A stretch of 64,000 nucleotides of DNA. Origin: CAVURS01 sp963834425 (GTDB taxonomy: Bacteria > Actinomycetota > Actinomycetes > Actinomycetales > CAVURS01). Positions within the stretch are counted from its first letter, which is position 1; the number at the start of each line of letters is the position of its first letter. The notes under the pieces are model-generated. The model was given only the letters and a program-made list of their open reading frames with translations. It ran no database searches and was not told where the DNA came from. The stretch is taken from NCBI GenBank assembly GCA_963834425.1, contig CAWIBR010000019.1, positions 62,001-126,000 of the forward strand, in the 5' to 3' direction. This document shows, piece by piece, positions 16,791-26,137 of this stretch. The translations under genes and the position numbers were made by a program.

Positions 16791-17606
16791 ATGTCCAGCC
16801 ATCTGCGCTACACGGTCAACTGCTCGATGCTCTTCACCGAGCTGCCGCTGCTCGAACGCCCGGCGGCCGCGCGGGCCGCCGGGTTCGACGCGGTCGAGTT
16901 CTGGTGGCCGTTCGCCGAGGCGGTGCCTTCCGACGGTGACGTCGAGGCGTTCATCACGGCGGTCCAGGACGCCGGGGTGCAGCTGACCGGGCTCAACTTC
17001 TTCGCCGGTGACATGCCGGGCGGCGATCGGGGCCTGGTGTCCTGGCCGGCGCGGCAGCGGGAGTTCCGAGACAACATCGACGTGGTGGCGGGCATCGCCG
17101 ACCGGCTCGGCACGCGAGCCTTCAACGCGCTCTACGGCAACCGGGTCGAGGACTCCACGGCCCAGCTGCAGGACGAGGTGGCGATCGAGAACCTCGTGGC
17201 CGCGGGCACTGCGGTCGGCGCGTTTGGGGGCATCGTGTTGCTCGAGCCGGTCAGTGGTGCGCCGCGCTACCCGATCCTCACCGCGGCCGAAGCGCTGGCC
17301 GTGATCGACGGTGCGCATCGAGGGGGCGTCGACAACGTGCGGCTGCTGGCCGATCTCTATCACCTGTCGGTCAACGGCGACGACCTCGATGATGTCTGCG
17401 CCAACGTCGGACCGATCGGGCACGTGCAGATCGCCGACGCGCCGGGCCGGGGCGAGCCGGGGAGCGGCTCGCTGGACCTCGAGGGCTACCTGACGACCTT
17501 GGCCACCAACGGCTACGACGGCTACGTCGGGCTGGAGTACAAGCCGACGACGACCACCGAGGAGAGCCTGTCCTGGCTGCCTCGCGAGAGGAGAGCATCC
17601 GCATGA
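16791..17606 (+). CDS. hyi: hydroxypyruvate isomerase
   Basis: 271 residues, TIM-barrel of the xylose-isomerase-like AP-endonuclease 2 superfamily. Typical Hyi segments are YTVNCSMLFTELPLLERP, FDAVEFWWPF, LNFFAGDMPGGDRGL and LLADLYHLSVNGDDL. The metal-site Glu lies in VLLEPVSG and a late Glu in GLEYKP. It interconverts tartronate semialdehyde and hydroxypyruvate next to gcl. CGGAGGG lies eight bases before the ATG. The stop overlaps glxR (ATGA at 17603). Confidence 0.9.
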   Translation: MSSHLRYTVNCSMLFTELPLLERPAAARAAGFDAVEFWWPFAEAVPSDGDVEAFITAVQDAGVQLTGLNFFAGDMPGGDRGLVSWPARQREFRDNIDVVAGIADRLGTRAFNALYGNRVEDSTAQLQDEVAIENLVAAGTAVGAFGGIVLLEPVSGAPRYPILTAAEALAVIDGAHRGGVDNVRLLADLYHLSVNGDDLDDVCANVGPIGHVQIADAPGRGEPGSGSLDLEGYLTTLATNGYDGYVGLEYKPTTTTEESLSWLPRERRASA

Positions 17607-18511
17607 GCACCATCGCCTTCATCGGACTGGGCATCATGGGCGGCCCGATGGCCGGCCACCTGGTCAAGGCCGGGCACGACGTCGTCGGTTACAACCTGAG
17701 CCGGCCCCCCGTCGACCGGCTGGTCGAAGCCGGCGGCCGCGGCGCCGACAGCATCGCCGAGGCGGTCCGCGAGGCGGACGTCGTCATCACGATGGTGCCG
17801 GACAGCCCCGACGTCGAGCTGGTCGCTCAGGGCGACGGCGGGATCTTCGCCTCGGCCCGGCCGGGCACGCTCTACATCGACTGTTCCTCGATCCGCCCGG
17901 ACGTGGCGGCATCGGTTGCGGCAGAGGGCAAGTCGAAGGGGTTCCGGGTTGTCGATGCGCCAGTGAGCGGCGGCGACGTGGGCGCGATCAACGCGACGCT
18001 GTCGATCATGGTCGGCGGCGACTCCGACGACGTGGCCGCGGCCCTGCCGATCCTGGAGTCGGTCGGCAAGACCATCGTCCACGTCGGCCCAGCCGGTGCC
18101 GGACAAACGGTGAAGGCGGCCAACCAGCTGATCGTGGCCGGCACCATCGAGCTGGTCGCGGAGTCGATCGTCTTCCTGGAGGCCTACGGCGTCGACATGG
18201 AGGCCGCGATCAGGGTCCTGGCCGGCGGCCTGGCCGGCAACCAGATCCTGGAGCGCAAGGCGCCGAACATGCTCAAGCGCGAGTTCGCCCCGGGCTTCCG
18301 GATCGACCTGCACCACAAGGACATGGGCATCGTCACCTCCGCGGCTCGCGAGGCCGGCGTGGCCATCCCACTGGGTGCGCTCACCGCCCAGCTGGTCGGG
18401 GCCGCTCGGGCCGAGGGCCACGGTGGCCTGGACCACTCGGCCCTCCTGCTGCTCGTCGAGCAGCTCTCCGGTCGGTCTTCGCAGAACTCTTCGAACAGCA
18501 AGGACAACTGA
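17603..18511 (+). CDS. glxR: 2-hydroxy-3-oxopropionate (tartronate semialdehyde) reductase
   Basis: 302 residues of the beta-hydroxyacid dehydrogenase family. Rossmann motif GLGIMGGPMAGHL at residues 8-20, substrate loop DAPVSGGDVGA, and the catalytic Lys in GAGQTVKAANQLIV. It reduces tartronate semialdehyde made by glyoxylate carboligase to D-glycerate, using NAD(P)H. It is coupled by an ATGA overlap to hyi and sits one base before the gcl ATG. Confidence 0.93.
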   Translation: MSTIAFIGLGIMGGPMAGHLVKAGHDVVGYNLSRPPVDRLVEAGGRGADSIAEAVREADVVITMVPDSPDVELVAQGDGGIFASARPGTLYIDCSSIRPDVAASVAAEGKSKGFRVVDAPVSGGDVGAINATLSIMVGGDSDDVAAALPILESVGKTIVHVGPAGAGQTVKAANQLIVAGTIELVAESIVFLEAYGVDMEAAIRVLAGGLAGNQILERKAPNMLKREFAPGFRIDLHHKDMGIVTSAAREAGVAIPLGALTAQLVGAARAEGHGGLDHSALLLLVEQLSGRSSQNSSNSKDN

Positions 18512-18512
18512 C

Positions 18513-20288
18513 ATGGCCCGCATGCGCGCGATCGAAGCCGCCGTCCTGATCCTGGAGAAGGAAGGCGCCACCCAGGCGTTCGGCCTCCCCGGCGCGGCGA
18601 TCAACCCGCTGTACGCCGCAATGCGCAAGTTCGGGACGATCAAGCACGTCCTGGCCCGGCACGTCGAGGGTGCCTCGCACATGGCCGAGGGCTACACCCG
18701 GGCCAAGGCCGGCAATATCGGCGTCTGCATCGGCACCAGCGGCCCGGCCGGCACCGACATGATCACCGGGCTCTACTCGGCCTCGGCCGACTCGATCCCG
18801 ATCCTGTGCATCACTGGGCAGGCGCCGGTGGCCCGGCTGCACAAGGAGGACTTCCAGGCCGTCGACATCTCGGCCATCGCTGCGCCGGTGACCAAGCTCG
18901 CGATGACCGTCCTCGAGCCGGCCCAGGTGCCGGGCGCCTTCCAGCAGGCGTTCCACCTGATGCGGTCCGGCCGGCCCGGGCCGGTGCTGCTCGACCTGCC
19001 GTTCGACGTGCAGATGGCCGAGATCGAGTTCGACATCGAGACCTACCAGCCGTTGCCGGTCTACAAGCCGGCCGCGACGCGGGCCCAGGCCGAGAAGGCG
19101 CTGGACATGCTGGCCGCGGCCGAGCGTCCGCTGATCGTGGCCGGCGGCGGGATCATCAACGCCGACGCGTCCGAGCTCCTGGTCGAGCTGGCCGAAACCC
19201 TCGACGTACCAGTCATTCCCACGTTGATGGGCTGGGGGATCATCCCGGACGACCACCCGCTGATGGCGGGGATGGTCGGCCTACAGACGTCGCACCGCTA
19301 CGGCAACGCGACCATGCTGGAGTCGGACTTCGTCTTCGGCATCGGCAACCGCTGGGCCAACCGGCACACCGGCGGCCTGGACGTCTACCGCGGCGAGCGG
19401 ACCTTCGTCCACGTCGACATCGAGCCGACCCAGATCGGGCGGGTCTTCCCGCCGGATTACAGCATCGTCTCCGACGCCAAGGCCGCGCTCGAGCAGCTGG
19501 TCGCGGTGGCCAAGGAACGCCAGGCGGCCGGGTCGTTGCCCGACCGCAGCGCGTGGGGCGACGCCTGCCGGGAGCGGAAGCGCACGATGCTGCGCAAGAC
19601 CCACTTCGACAACATCCCGGTCAAGCCGCAGCGGGTCTACGAGGAGATGACCCGGGCCTTCGGTCGGGACGTGAAGTACGTCAGCACCATCGGCCTGTCC
19701 CAGATAGCCGGCGCCCAGTTCCTGCACGTCTACAAGCCGCGGCACTGGATCAACTGCGGTCAGGCCGGCCCGCTCGGGTGGACCATTCCGGCCACCCTGG
19801 GCGTCGTCGCAGCTGACCCGGACGCCACGGTCGTCGCGCTGTCCGGTGACTACGACTTCCAGTTCATGATCGAGGAGCTGGCGGTGGGCGCGCAGTTCAA
19901 CCTGCCCTACCTGCACGTCGTGGTGAACAACTCCTACCTCGGGCTGATCCGGCAGAGCCAGCGCGGCTTCGAGATGGACTACTGCGTGCAGCTCGCCTTC
20001 GACAACGTCAACTCCCCCGAGCTCCAGGGCTACGGCGTCGACCACGTCAAGGTCGCCGAAGGTCTGGGCTGCAAGGCGGTTCGGGTCACCGAGCCCGACC
20101 GGCTGCCGGAGGCGTTCGAGCAGGCGTTCAAGCTGATGGCCGAGTTCCGCGTGCCGGTCGTCGTCGAGGTGATCCTGGAGAAGGTCACCAACATCTCGAT
20201 GGGCACCGAGCTCGACAACGTCACCGAGTTCGAGGACCTGGCCACTCGCGGCGAGGACGCCCCGATGGCGATCTCGATGCTGGACTGA
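18513..20288 (+). CDS. gcl: glyoxylate carboligase (tartronate semialdehyde synthase)
   Basis: 591 residues, ThDP- and FAD-binding. It joins two glyoxylates to tartronate semialdehyde and CO2. Val51 replaces the glutamate found in almost all ThDP enzymes (ARHVEGASHMAEGYTRA), the hallmark known from E. coli Gcl at the same residue number. The C-terminal ThDP motif GDYDFQFMIEELAVG with NNSYLGLIRQ is intact. Several in-frame starts exist upstream inside glxR, but the ATG at 18513 matches the family N-terminus. It links purine-derived glyoxylate to glycerate. Confidence 0.96.
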   Translation: MARMRAIEAAVLILEKEGATQAFGLPGAAINPLYAAMRKFGTIKHVLARHVEGASHMAEGYTRAKAGNIGVCIGTSGPAGTDMITGLYSASADSIPILCITGQAPVARLHKEDFQAVDISAIAAPVTKLAMTVLEPAQVPGAFQQAFHLMRSGRPGPVLLDLPFDVQMAEIEFDIETYQPLPVYKPAATRAQAEKALDMLAAAERPLIVAGGGIINADASELLVELAETLDVPVIPTLMGWGIIPDDHPLMAGMVGLQTSHRYGNATMLESDFVFGIGNRWANRHTGGLDVYRGERTFVHVDIEPTQIGRVFPPDYSIVSDAKAALEQLVAVAKERQAAGSLPDRSAWGDACRERKRTMLRKTHFDNIPVKPQRVYEEMTRAFGRDVKYVSTIGLSQIAGAQFLHVYKPRHWINCGQAGPLGWTIPATLGVVAADPDATVVALSGDYDFQFMIEELAVGAQFNLPYLHVVVNNSYLGLIRQSQRGFEMDYCVQLAFDNVNSPELQGYGVDHVKVAEGLGCKAVRVTEPDRLPEAFEQAFKLMAEFRVPVVVEVILEKVTNISMGTELDNVTEFEDLATRGEDAPMAISMLD

Positions 20289-20304
20289 GCCAGACTCCTC
20301 TGCC

Positions 20305-21468
20305 ATGAGCGACGACGCTGGGCTCTCCGGTGACCGATCCGTGCGGTCGGGCCCGACGGGTCACGTGATCGTCGCCCCGGACAAGTTCAAGGGGTCATTG
20401 ACGGCCGGGCAGGTCGGAGCGGCCGTGCGCGCCGGCCTGCTGGCGGTCGACCCAGACCTGGATGTGCGGGTGCTGCCGGTCGCCGACGGCGGTGACGGCA
20501 CGCTGGACGCGGCCGTGGGAGCCGGCTTCCGCCGGCTGTCGGTGCAGGTGACCGGACCGATCGGCGAGCCCGTGCTCGCCGCGATCGCGGTCCGCGACGA
20601 GGTGGCCGTCGTCGAGCTGGCTCTCGCCTCCGGGCTGGTGCTGATCCCGGTCGAGGAGCTAGAACCCTTGACGGCCAACAGTTTCGGCACCGGCGAGCTC
20701 GTCGCGGCCGCGCTCGACCAGGGGTGCACCCAGATCATCCTCGGCGTCGGCGGCAGCGCCAGCACCGACGGCGGCGCGGGCCTGCTGCAGGCTCTGGGCG
20801 CCCGGTTCCTGGACCACGAGGGCGAGGAGCTGCCGCTCGGCGGCGGCTCCCTGATCCGGCTCTACGAGGTCGACCTGTCCGAGCTCGACTGGCGCCTGGA
20901 CGGCGTCGAGTTCATCTTGGCCAGCGACGTCGACAACCCGCTGCTCGGCCCGCGCGGAGCGGCCCACGTCTACGGGCCGCAGAAGGGCGCGACCCCCGAC
21001 GACGTCGAGTTGCTGGACGTCGGGCTGGGTCGGCTGGCCGACGCGATCGACCCGGGTGCGGCCGACATCCCCGGAGCGGGTGCCGCCGGCGGGGTCGGTT
21101 TCGCCGCGCTGAGCGTGCTCCGGGCCACGCCGAGTCCGGGCATCGAGGTCGTGCTGGAGCTGATCGACTTCGACAGTCAGCTCGACGGCGCGCGGCTGGT
21201 CATCACCGGCGAAGGACGGCTGGACGAGCAGACCCTGCACGGCAAGGCGCCCGCCGGGGTGGCTGACGCGGCCGAGGCGGCGGGCGTCCCGGTCGTGGCC
21301 GTTTCCGGAGGCCGTGACCTGGACGACGACCGCCTGCACGCGGCCGGGTTCGTCGCGGCGTACGCGCTGACCGACCTGGAACCCGACGTACAGAAATGCA
21401 TCGCGGCGCCGGTGCCGCTGCTCGAGCGGCTCGGCCGGCTGATCGCCGAGGACCAGCTCGGCGGATGA
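20305..21468 (+). CDS. glxK: glycerate kinase (GlxK/GckA family)
   Basis: 387 residues. The family motif IVAPDKFKGSLTAGQV lies near residue 29, with LPVADGGDGTLDA, GVGGSASTDGGAGLLQALG and ITGEGRLDEQTLHGKAP all conserved. It phosphorylates D-glycerate, product of glxR, so carbon enters lower glycolysis. There are about 28 extra residues before the conserved core, so the true start could be a little downstream. Sixteen bases separate it from gcl, and the stop overlaps the MFS gene. Confidence 0.93.
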   Translation: MSDDAGLSGDRSVRSGPTGHVIVAPDKFKGSLTAGQVGAAVRAGLLAVDPDLDVRVLPVADGGDGTLDAAVGAGFRRLSVQVTGPIGEPVLAAIAVRDEVAVVELALASGLVLIPVEELEPLTANSFGTGELVAAALDQGCTQIILGVGGSASTDGGAGLLQALGARFLDHEGEELPLGGGSLIRLYEVDLSELDWRLDGVEFILASDVDNPLLGPRGAAHVYGPQKGATPDDVELLDVGLGRLADAIDPGAADIPGAGAAGGVGFAALSVLRATPSPGIEVVLELIDFDSQLDGARLVITGEGRLDEQTLHGKAPAGVADAAEAAGVPVVAVSGGRDLDDDRLHAAGFVAAYALTDLEPDVQKCIAAPVPLLERLGRLIAEDQLGG

Positions 21469-22673
21469 GCGAGCAACCGCTGGGCTCGCTGTGGCGGGTG
21501 GCTGCCGTCCGGCGGCTGATGGTGGTGTCGCTGCTCGGTTTCGGGAGCTACTGCCTGACCCTCGCGGCCCTGCCGAGCTGGGCTCTGCAGGGCGGGTCGA
21601 GCCGAGCCACGGCCGGACTGGTGACGACGGTCATGCTCGTCACCACCGTTGTGGCGCAAGCGCTGGTGCCGGCCGCCATCACCCGGATCGGGAGCGGGCC
21701 GGCCCTCGCGCTCGGCCTGTTGCTGCTGGGCGCGCCGGCTCCCCTCTATGCGTTGAGCTCGAGCCTGACGCCGCTGCTCGTCCTGTCCGCCATCCGGGGC
21801 CTGGGCTTCGCGCTGATCACGGTGATCGGCGCCACGCTGACGGGTGTCGTCGCGCCGGCCAGTCGGCACGGCGAGGCGGTCGGGATCTACGGCCTATCGA
21901 TCGCCCTGCCCAACCTCGTGGGCGTGCCGGCAGGAGTGGCCCTCACCCAGGCCGGCCACTTCCCGGTCGTGGCCATCTTGGCCGCGTGCCCGGTGCTCGC
22001 CGTGCCGTTCGCGCTGCGGCTCGGCGGCCGGCCGGACGCCGATGTCGCTGCTCCGGCCGACCCGGGAGCGCTGTCCCATCGCGCGGTGCTGCTGGTGGCC
22101 CTGGCACCATCGTTCGTGCTGCTGCTCGTGACCGCGGCCGGAGGTGGGCTCGTGACGTTCCTGGCGATCCAGCGCCCGACCGGCGCGCTGGCGACCCTCG
22201 CTCTGCTGGTCTTCGGCGCGACTGCGGCGCTGGCCCGCTGGCAGGCGGGCGTCCTGGTCGACCGGGTCGGCCCGCGGCTGCTGTTGCCGGTTGCCGTGAT
22301 CGCCGCCGCCGCCGGCATGGGCGGCATCGGCCTCTGCCTGGTCGGCGGGCGGTCGTACGACGCGTTGCTGGTCGTGGCCGCCGCGGTGTTCGGGCTCGGT
22401 TACGGCGCGGTGCAGAACCTCACGTTGGTCATCGCCTTCGCCCGGGCCGGGGCGGCGGGAGCGCCGACCGCGAGTGCCCTGTGGAACGGCGCGTTCGACA
22501 CGGGCACCGCGCTCGGAGCGTTCGCCGTCGGCGCCATTGCCGCCGCCGGGTTGGGCCTGCCGTGGGCTTTCGCAGTGTCGGCCGCGGCCGTCCTGGTCGT
22601 GTTGCCGGTCGCGCTGACGCTGCGAATGCCCGGCCGGTCGGATGATCCACCGGCTCGCGAGGCGTTCGCATGA
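21465..22673 (+). CDS. MFS transporter
   Basis: 402 residues with about 12 hydrophobic segments. A weak MFS signature follows helix 2, and an Arg in VLSAIRGLGFALITVIG marks helix 4 (drug-efflux or sugar-acid type). The ATG at 21465 overlaps the glxK stop as ATGA, and the stop overlaps the sulfurtransferase ATG. Coupling to the glycerate kinase gene suggests a role with C2/C3 acids or purines, but the sequence does not fix the substrate or the direction. Confidence 0.8.
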   Translation: MSEQPLGSLWRVAAVRRLMVVSLLGFGSYCLTLAALPSWALQGGSSRATAGLVTTVMLVTTVVAQALVPAAITRIGSGPALALGLLLLGAPAPLYALSSSLTPLLVLSAIRGLGFALITVIGATLTGVVAPASRHGEAVGIYGLSIALPNLVGVPAGVALTQAGHFPVVAILAACPVLAVPFALRLGGRPDADVAAPADPGALSHRAVLLVALAPSFVLLLVTAAGGGLVTFLAIQRPTGALATLALLVFGATAALARWQAGVLVDRVGPRLLLPVAVIAAAAGMGGIGLCLVGGRSYDALLVVAAAVFGLGYGAVQNLTLVIAFARAGAAGAPTASALWNGAFDTGTALGAFAVGAIAAAGLGLPWAFAVSAAAVLVVLPVALTLRMPGRSDDPPAREAFA

Positions 22674-23518
22674 TCGCGCCGGTCGTCGACGTCGCGTGGC
22701 TGACCGAGCACCGGGCGGAGGTCGTCGTGGCCGACGTGCGGTGGTACCTCGACGGCCGGAGTGGTCGAGCGGCGTACGACGCAGGACACCTGCCCGGCGC
22801 GGTCTTCGTGGACCTGGACCGCTGGCTGGCCGCCCACGGGAGTCCGGCCGAGGGGCGGCACCCGCTGCCTTCGCCGGACGTCTTCGCGGAGGGCATGGCC
22901 ACGCTCGGGATCGGCGACGACTCGGTCGTGGTCGCCTACGACGACAGCGGCGGCATCATCGCCTCCCGCCTGGTCTGGATGCTCCGGGTCACCGGCCACG
23001 AGGCTGCGCTGCTCGACGGCGGGCTGGCGGCCTGGGGCGCGGAGCTCTCTCGGGCTGAGGTCCGGCTGCCGCCGGCCGACTTCGCGGTGCGCCCCTGGCC
23101 GACCGAGCGGTTGGCCAGCATCGACGACGCCGCGCGGCCCGGGACCGGTGTCACGGTGATCGATGCCCGGCAGCGGGAGCGCTTCCTCGGCGGCCCGGAC
23201 CCGGTCGACCCGCGCTCCGGTCACATCCCAGGGGCGCGCAGTCTCGACTGCCGCGGCAACCTCGGACCGGACGGCCGATTGCTGCCGATTCCCGCTCTGC
23301 AGCAACGGTTTTCCGAGGTCGGGATTGCGGGCGGCCCCGAGGCCGGCGACGACGTCATCTCCTACTGCGGCTCGGGTGTCAGCGCCTGCCTCAACCTGAT
23401 CGCCATGGAGCACGCCGGGCTCGGCCTGGGCCGGCTCTATCCCGGTTCCTGGTCGCAGTGGAGCAACGACCTCGATCGCCCGGTCGCGACCGACCCCGAC
23501 GACCAGCCAGACCGCTAG
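22670..23518 (+). CDS. thiosulfate/3-mercaptopyruvate sulfurtransferase (rhodanese pair)
   Basis: 282 residues with two rhodanese domains. The N-terminal one (YDAGHLPGAVFVDLDRWLAA) is inactive. The C-terminal one (RSGHIPGARSLDCRGNL) carries the active-site loop YCGSGVSACLN with catalytic Cys. The CGSGV(S/T)A loop is typical of 3-mercaptopyruvate-type enzymes. It moves sulfane sulfur to cyanide or thiol acceptors. Coupled by ATGA to the MFS gene; a link to glyoxylate metabolism is not evident. Confidence 0.88.
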   Translation: MIAPVVDVAWLTEHRAEVVVADVRWYLDGRSGRAAYDAGHLPGAVFVDLDRWLAAHGSPAEGRHPLPSPDVFAEGMATLGIGDDSVVVAYDDSGGIIASRLVWMLRVTGHEAALLDGGLAAWGAELSRAEVRLPPADFAVRPWPTERLASIDDAARPGTGVTVIDARQRERFLGGPDPVDPRSGHIPGARSLDCRGNLGPDGRLLPIPALQQRFSEVGIAGGPEAGDDVISYCGSGVSACLNLIAMEHAGLGLGRLYPGSWSQWSNDLDRPVATDPDDQPDR

Positions 23519-23534
23519 AGGAGACGAACAACTC

Positions 23535-23969
23535 ATGGATCTCGACGGCGTGGTGGCCATCGGTCGCCGGTCCCAGTTCCTCGTCATCGCCTCGACCAGT
23601 CGGGCCGACGGCACCATCGCCTCGGCCCTGGTCAACGCCGGGGTGTTGGCCCATCCGTTGACCGGCGAGCGGATCGTCGGGCTGGTCTCGCAACCCGGCG
23701 TACGGGTGCGCAACCTGCGAGCCCGGCCGCACGCCACGGTGAGCTTTCGCGCGGACTGGTCCTACGCGACGGTCGAGGGCACCGTGGAGCTGGCCGGGCC
23801 GGACGACCCGTTGCCGGGCATCGACGACGAGCGGTTGCGAATGCTGTTACGGGAGATCTTCACGGCCGCCGGCGGCACGCACGATGACTGGGACGAGTAC
23901 GACCGGGTCATGGCCGCCGACCGGCGCTGCGCCGTACTGCTGTCTCCCACCCGGATCTACGGCACCTGA
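23535..23969 (+). CDS. PPOX-class (pyridoxamine 5'-phosphate oxidase-fold) protein
   Basis: 144 residues with the split-barrel flavin/F420-binding fold: FLVIASTSRADGTIASALVN near the N-terminus, GVRVRNLRARPHATVSFR, then WSYATVEGTVELAGP. This pattern is common in actinobacterial F420-dependent oxidoreductases of unknown substrate. GAGGAG lies ten bases before the ATG. Last gene of the run that starts at hyi. Function beyond cofactor binding cannot be read. Confidence 0.78.
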   Translation: MDLDGVVAIGRRSQFLVIASTSRADGTIASALVNAGVLAHPLTGERIVGLVSQPGVRVRNLRARPHATVSFRADWSYATVEGTVELAGPDDPLPGIDDERLRMLLREIFTAAGGTHDDWDEYDRVMAADRRCAVLLSPTRIYGT

Positions 23970-23988
23970 CAGGCGAGCAGCTCAGGGC

Positions 23989-24870
23989 CTAGGTCGCGGC
24001 GGCCTCGGGGTGCTGCGACGCGGCCGTCGTCGGGTCGAGGTCGGCGAGGGTGAGCAGGTGCCGGGGCTCGGCCGGGAACGGCATCGAGGCGTGAACCCGC
24101 AGAGCTGAGTCGACGTGCACCAGCTCGCCCGGCTCGAGCAGTCGCCAGCCCGGATCGTCGTCCATGCGTTCGCTGGCCACCAGGACGCACGCCTGGCTCG
24201 ACAGCTCGTCGGACTGCGCGTGGATCCGGTCACTCCGGGCGTCGAGTGACGTGCCGATCTCGGCGCCGCCGGCCGATCGTTCGAGAAGGTAGAGCTCGTG
24301 GGTCGCCGGATAACGCAGAGCCCACAGGTCGGTCGCCGTCACGAGGACCAGGTTGAGCGCATAGACCGGGAGCCGGTCGGCGATCCAGCCGATCGCCTCG
24401 ACCAGCCCGCGGCCGACATCGCCCTCATGCCGCTGGGCCTCGGCCGTGATGAGCGCGAAGACCCGCTCGCTGTCGGTCTGCCCGTGCACCAGGTGGGCAG
24501 CATCCAGCTCGGCCAGCCGAGCATCCAGCTCCGCCAGCCCCTGGACGACACCGTTGTGTGCGAACAACCGATCATCCTGGACGAACGGATGTGTGTTCGC
24601 GACCGTGTGCGCCCCGGTGCTGGCGTAACGCACGTGCGCGACGAACGTCGTACCGCGTAGTTGGCGCGCGCTCGTGGCGAAGTCGGCGTCGTCCCAGGCC
24701 GCGATCGGCTGCTTGCTGACGGTGGGTTCGCCGTCGGGGCCGAAGACGCCGATGCCGGCGCCGTCGGGGTTTCGATGGCTCTGCGCGGCCAGGCTGTCCG
24801 GTGCGTCCAGCAGCCAGAACGTCGCCGCGACATCAGCCGCGCCGGCGTGCAGTCCGAACAACCGGCACAT
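23989..24870 (-). CDS. class II glutamine amidotransferase, EgtC/YafJ-like
   Basis: 293 residues beginning MCRLFGLHAG, so Cys2 is the N-terminal nucleophile after Met removal. Other Ntn glutaminase residues are in SHRNPDGAGIGVF, VAHVRYASTGAHTVANTHPF and LFAHNGVVQG. This stand-alone glutaminase domain resembles EgtC (ergothioneine pathway) and YafJ, but no egtB/D genes are nearby. A short LAELDARLAELDA duplication lies near residue 115. Convergent with the PPOX gene. Confidence 0.8.
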   Translation of the reverse strand: MCRLFGLHAGAADVAATFWLLDAPDSLAAQSHRNPDGAGIGVFGPDGEPTVSKQPIAAWDDADFATSARQLRGTTFVAHVRYASTGAHTVANTHPFVQDDRLFAHNGVVQGLAELDARLAELDAAHLVHGQTDSERVFALITAEAQRHEGDVGRGLVEAIGWIADRLPVYALNLVLVTATDLWALRYPATHELYLLERSAGGAEIGTSLDARSDRIHAQSDELSSQACVLVASERMDDDPGWRLLEPGELVHVDSALRVHASMPFPAEPRHLLTLADLDPTTAASQHPEAAAT

Positions 24871-24899
24871 CGCTTCGCCTCTCCCTCACCGGGCGGCGC

Positions 24900-26103
24900 T
24901 CAGGCCGGGTGCGCTTCGCGGCCGTTGATCGCGCCGAGCGGGTCGGCCAGCACGGGCTCGAAGGCCATCTCGGCGGCCCCCAGCAGCGAGGAGTCATCAC
25001 CGAGGGCGGCCGGCATCACCCGCACCTGCTCCAGCAGCGCGTGCAAGGTGGTCGCGGACATCGAGCGGGTCATCACGTCGTGCCGGGCCATCCAGACCTG
25101 GGCCAGCACACCGCCGAGCACGATCGCCTGCGGGTTGAAGATGTTGACGATCGCGCGCAGCCCGACGCCGGTCCACTCGGCCACTTCCTCGATCGCCGAG
25201 GCCGCGCGGACGCTCGCCCGCCGCCGCCGCTGAGATCACTTCGGCCACGGCTTCCGGTCCACCACCGGGAAGCCGACCGGCTGCTTCGAGCAGATGGTTC
25301 TCACCGACCTGCGTCTCCCAGCAACCCGTTGCGCCGCAACGGCATTGACGACCTTGGCTGTCCACGAGGAGGTGGCCGATCTCCCCGGCGTATCCGCCGG
25401 AGCCTCGCAGCGGCTGGCCGTCGACCAGGAAGCCACCACCGATGCCGACACTGCCGCTGAGGTAGGCGACGTCGCTGATGCCGACCGCGGCACCGCGCAG
25501 ATGTTCGGCGAAGGCACCGAGGTTGGCGTCGTTGCCCGTGCGCAACGGCAGGTCGATGACCTGCTGCAGCATCTCGGTGAACGGTTCATCGACCCATCCC
25601 AGGTTGGGCGCGAACCGCACCAGTCCGTCGTCGGCGCGCACGACGCCTGGCACCGAGACCCCGACCCCGAGGCAACGGGCGGCAGCGGGCAACGCGAGCA
25701 GCTCCTCGACGGACTGCAACACCGACACCGCAACGGCTTTCGCGTCGTGGCCGCCACGCTGGTGCCGTCGTTCACGACGCTCCAGCACTACTCCGCCGAG
25801 CCCGACGAGGGCACTGACGATCCGGTCGACGTCGAGGGCGACCGCGACGACGGTGACGTCCTCACGGGGTACGACGAGGTGCGAGGGCCGGCCCGCCCCA
25901 CGGCTCTGGGTCGGCCGGCGCTCGCTGACCAGGCCCAACGCCTCGAGGTGCGCCGTGAGGTCGCCGATCGTGCTGCGGTTGAGGCCGAGCTCAGCCGTCA
26001 GCGCTGCCCGGCTGGTCGGCCCCGACGCGTGGACCCGGGCCAAGACAGCACTCAGGTTCACCTTGCGCAGCTCGTCCTGACTGATCCCAGAACCTCGTGC
26101 CAT
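24900..26103 (-). CDS. xylR: ROK-family transcriptional regulator, XylR-like (frame broken)
   Basis: N-terminal winged helix (about 15-70; TSRAALTAELGLNRSTIGDL) plus a ROK sugar-kinase-like domain: GVGVSVPGVV, the zinc motif CRCGATGCWET and GGYAGEIGHL. The last 95 residues (EWTGVGLRAIVNIFNPQAIV, then LGGVL) are in another frame. One extra base in CCC at 25217-25219 explains it, and the 1204-nt span is 3n+1; corrected length is 400 residues. Directly downstream of the xylose ABC genes, it probably represses the transporter and xylA through the inverted repeat at 29567-29587. Confidence 0.8.
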
Positions 26104-26137
26104 CCTGCCCCCCTTTCCGCCTCGACGCCGAGAGGCC

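Noticed and set aside
22400..23737. 445-codon minus-strand frame opposite the MFS, sulfurtransferase and PPOX genes
   Set aside because: It spans three genes with clear family matches on the other strand and has no recognisable motif; a typical antisense shadow in GC-rich DNA.
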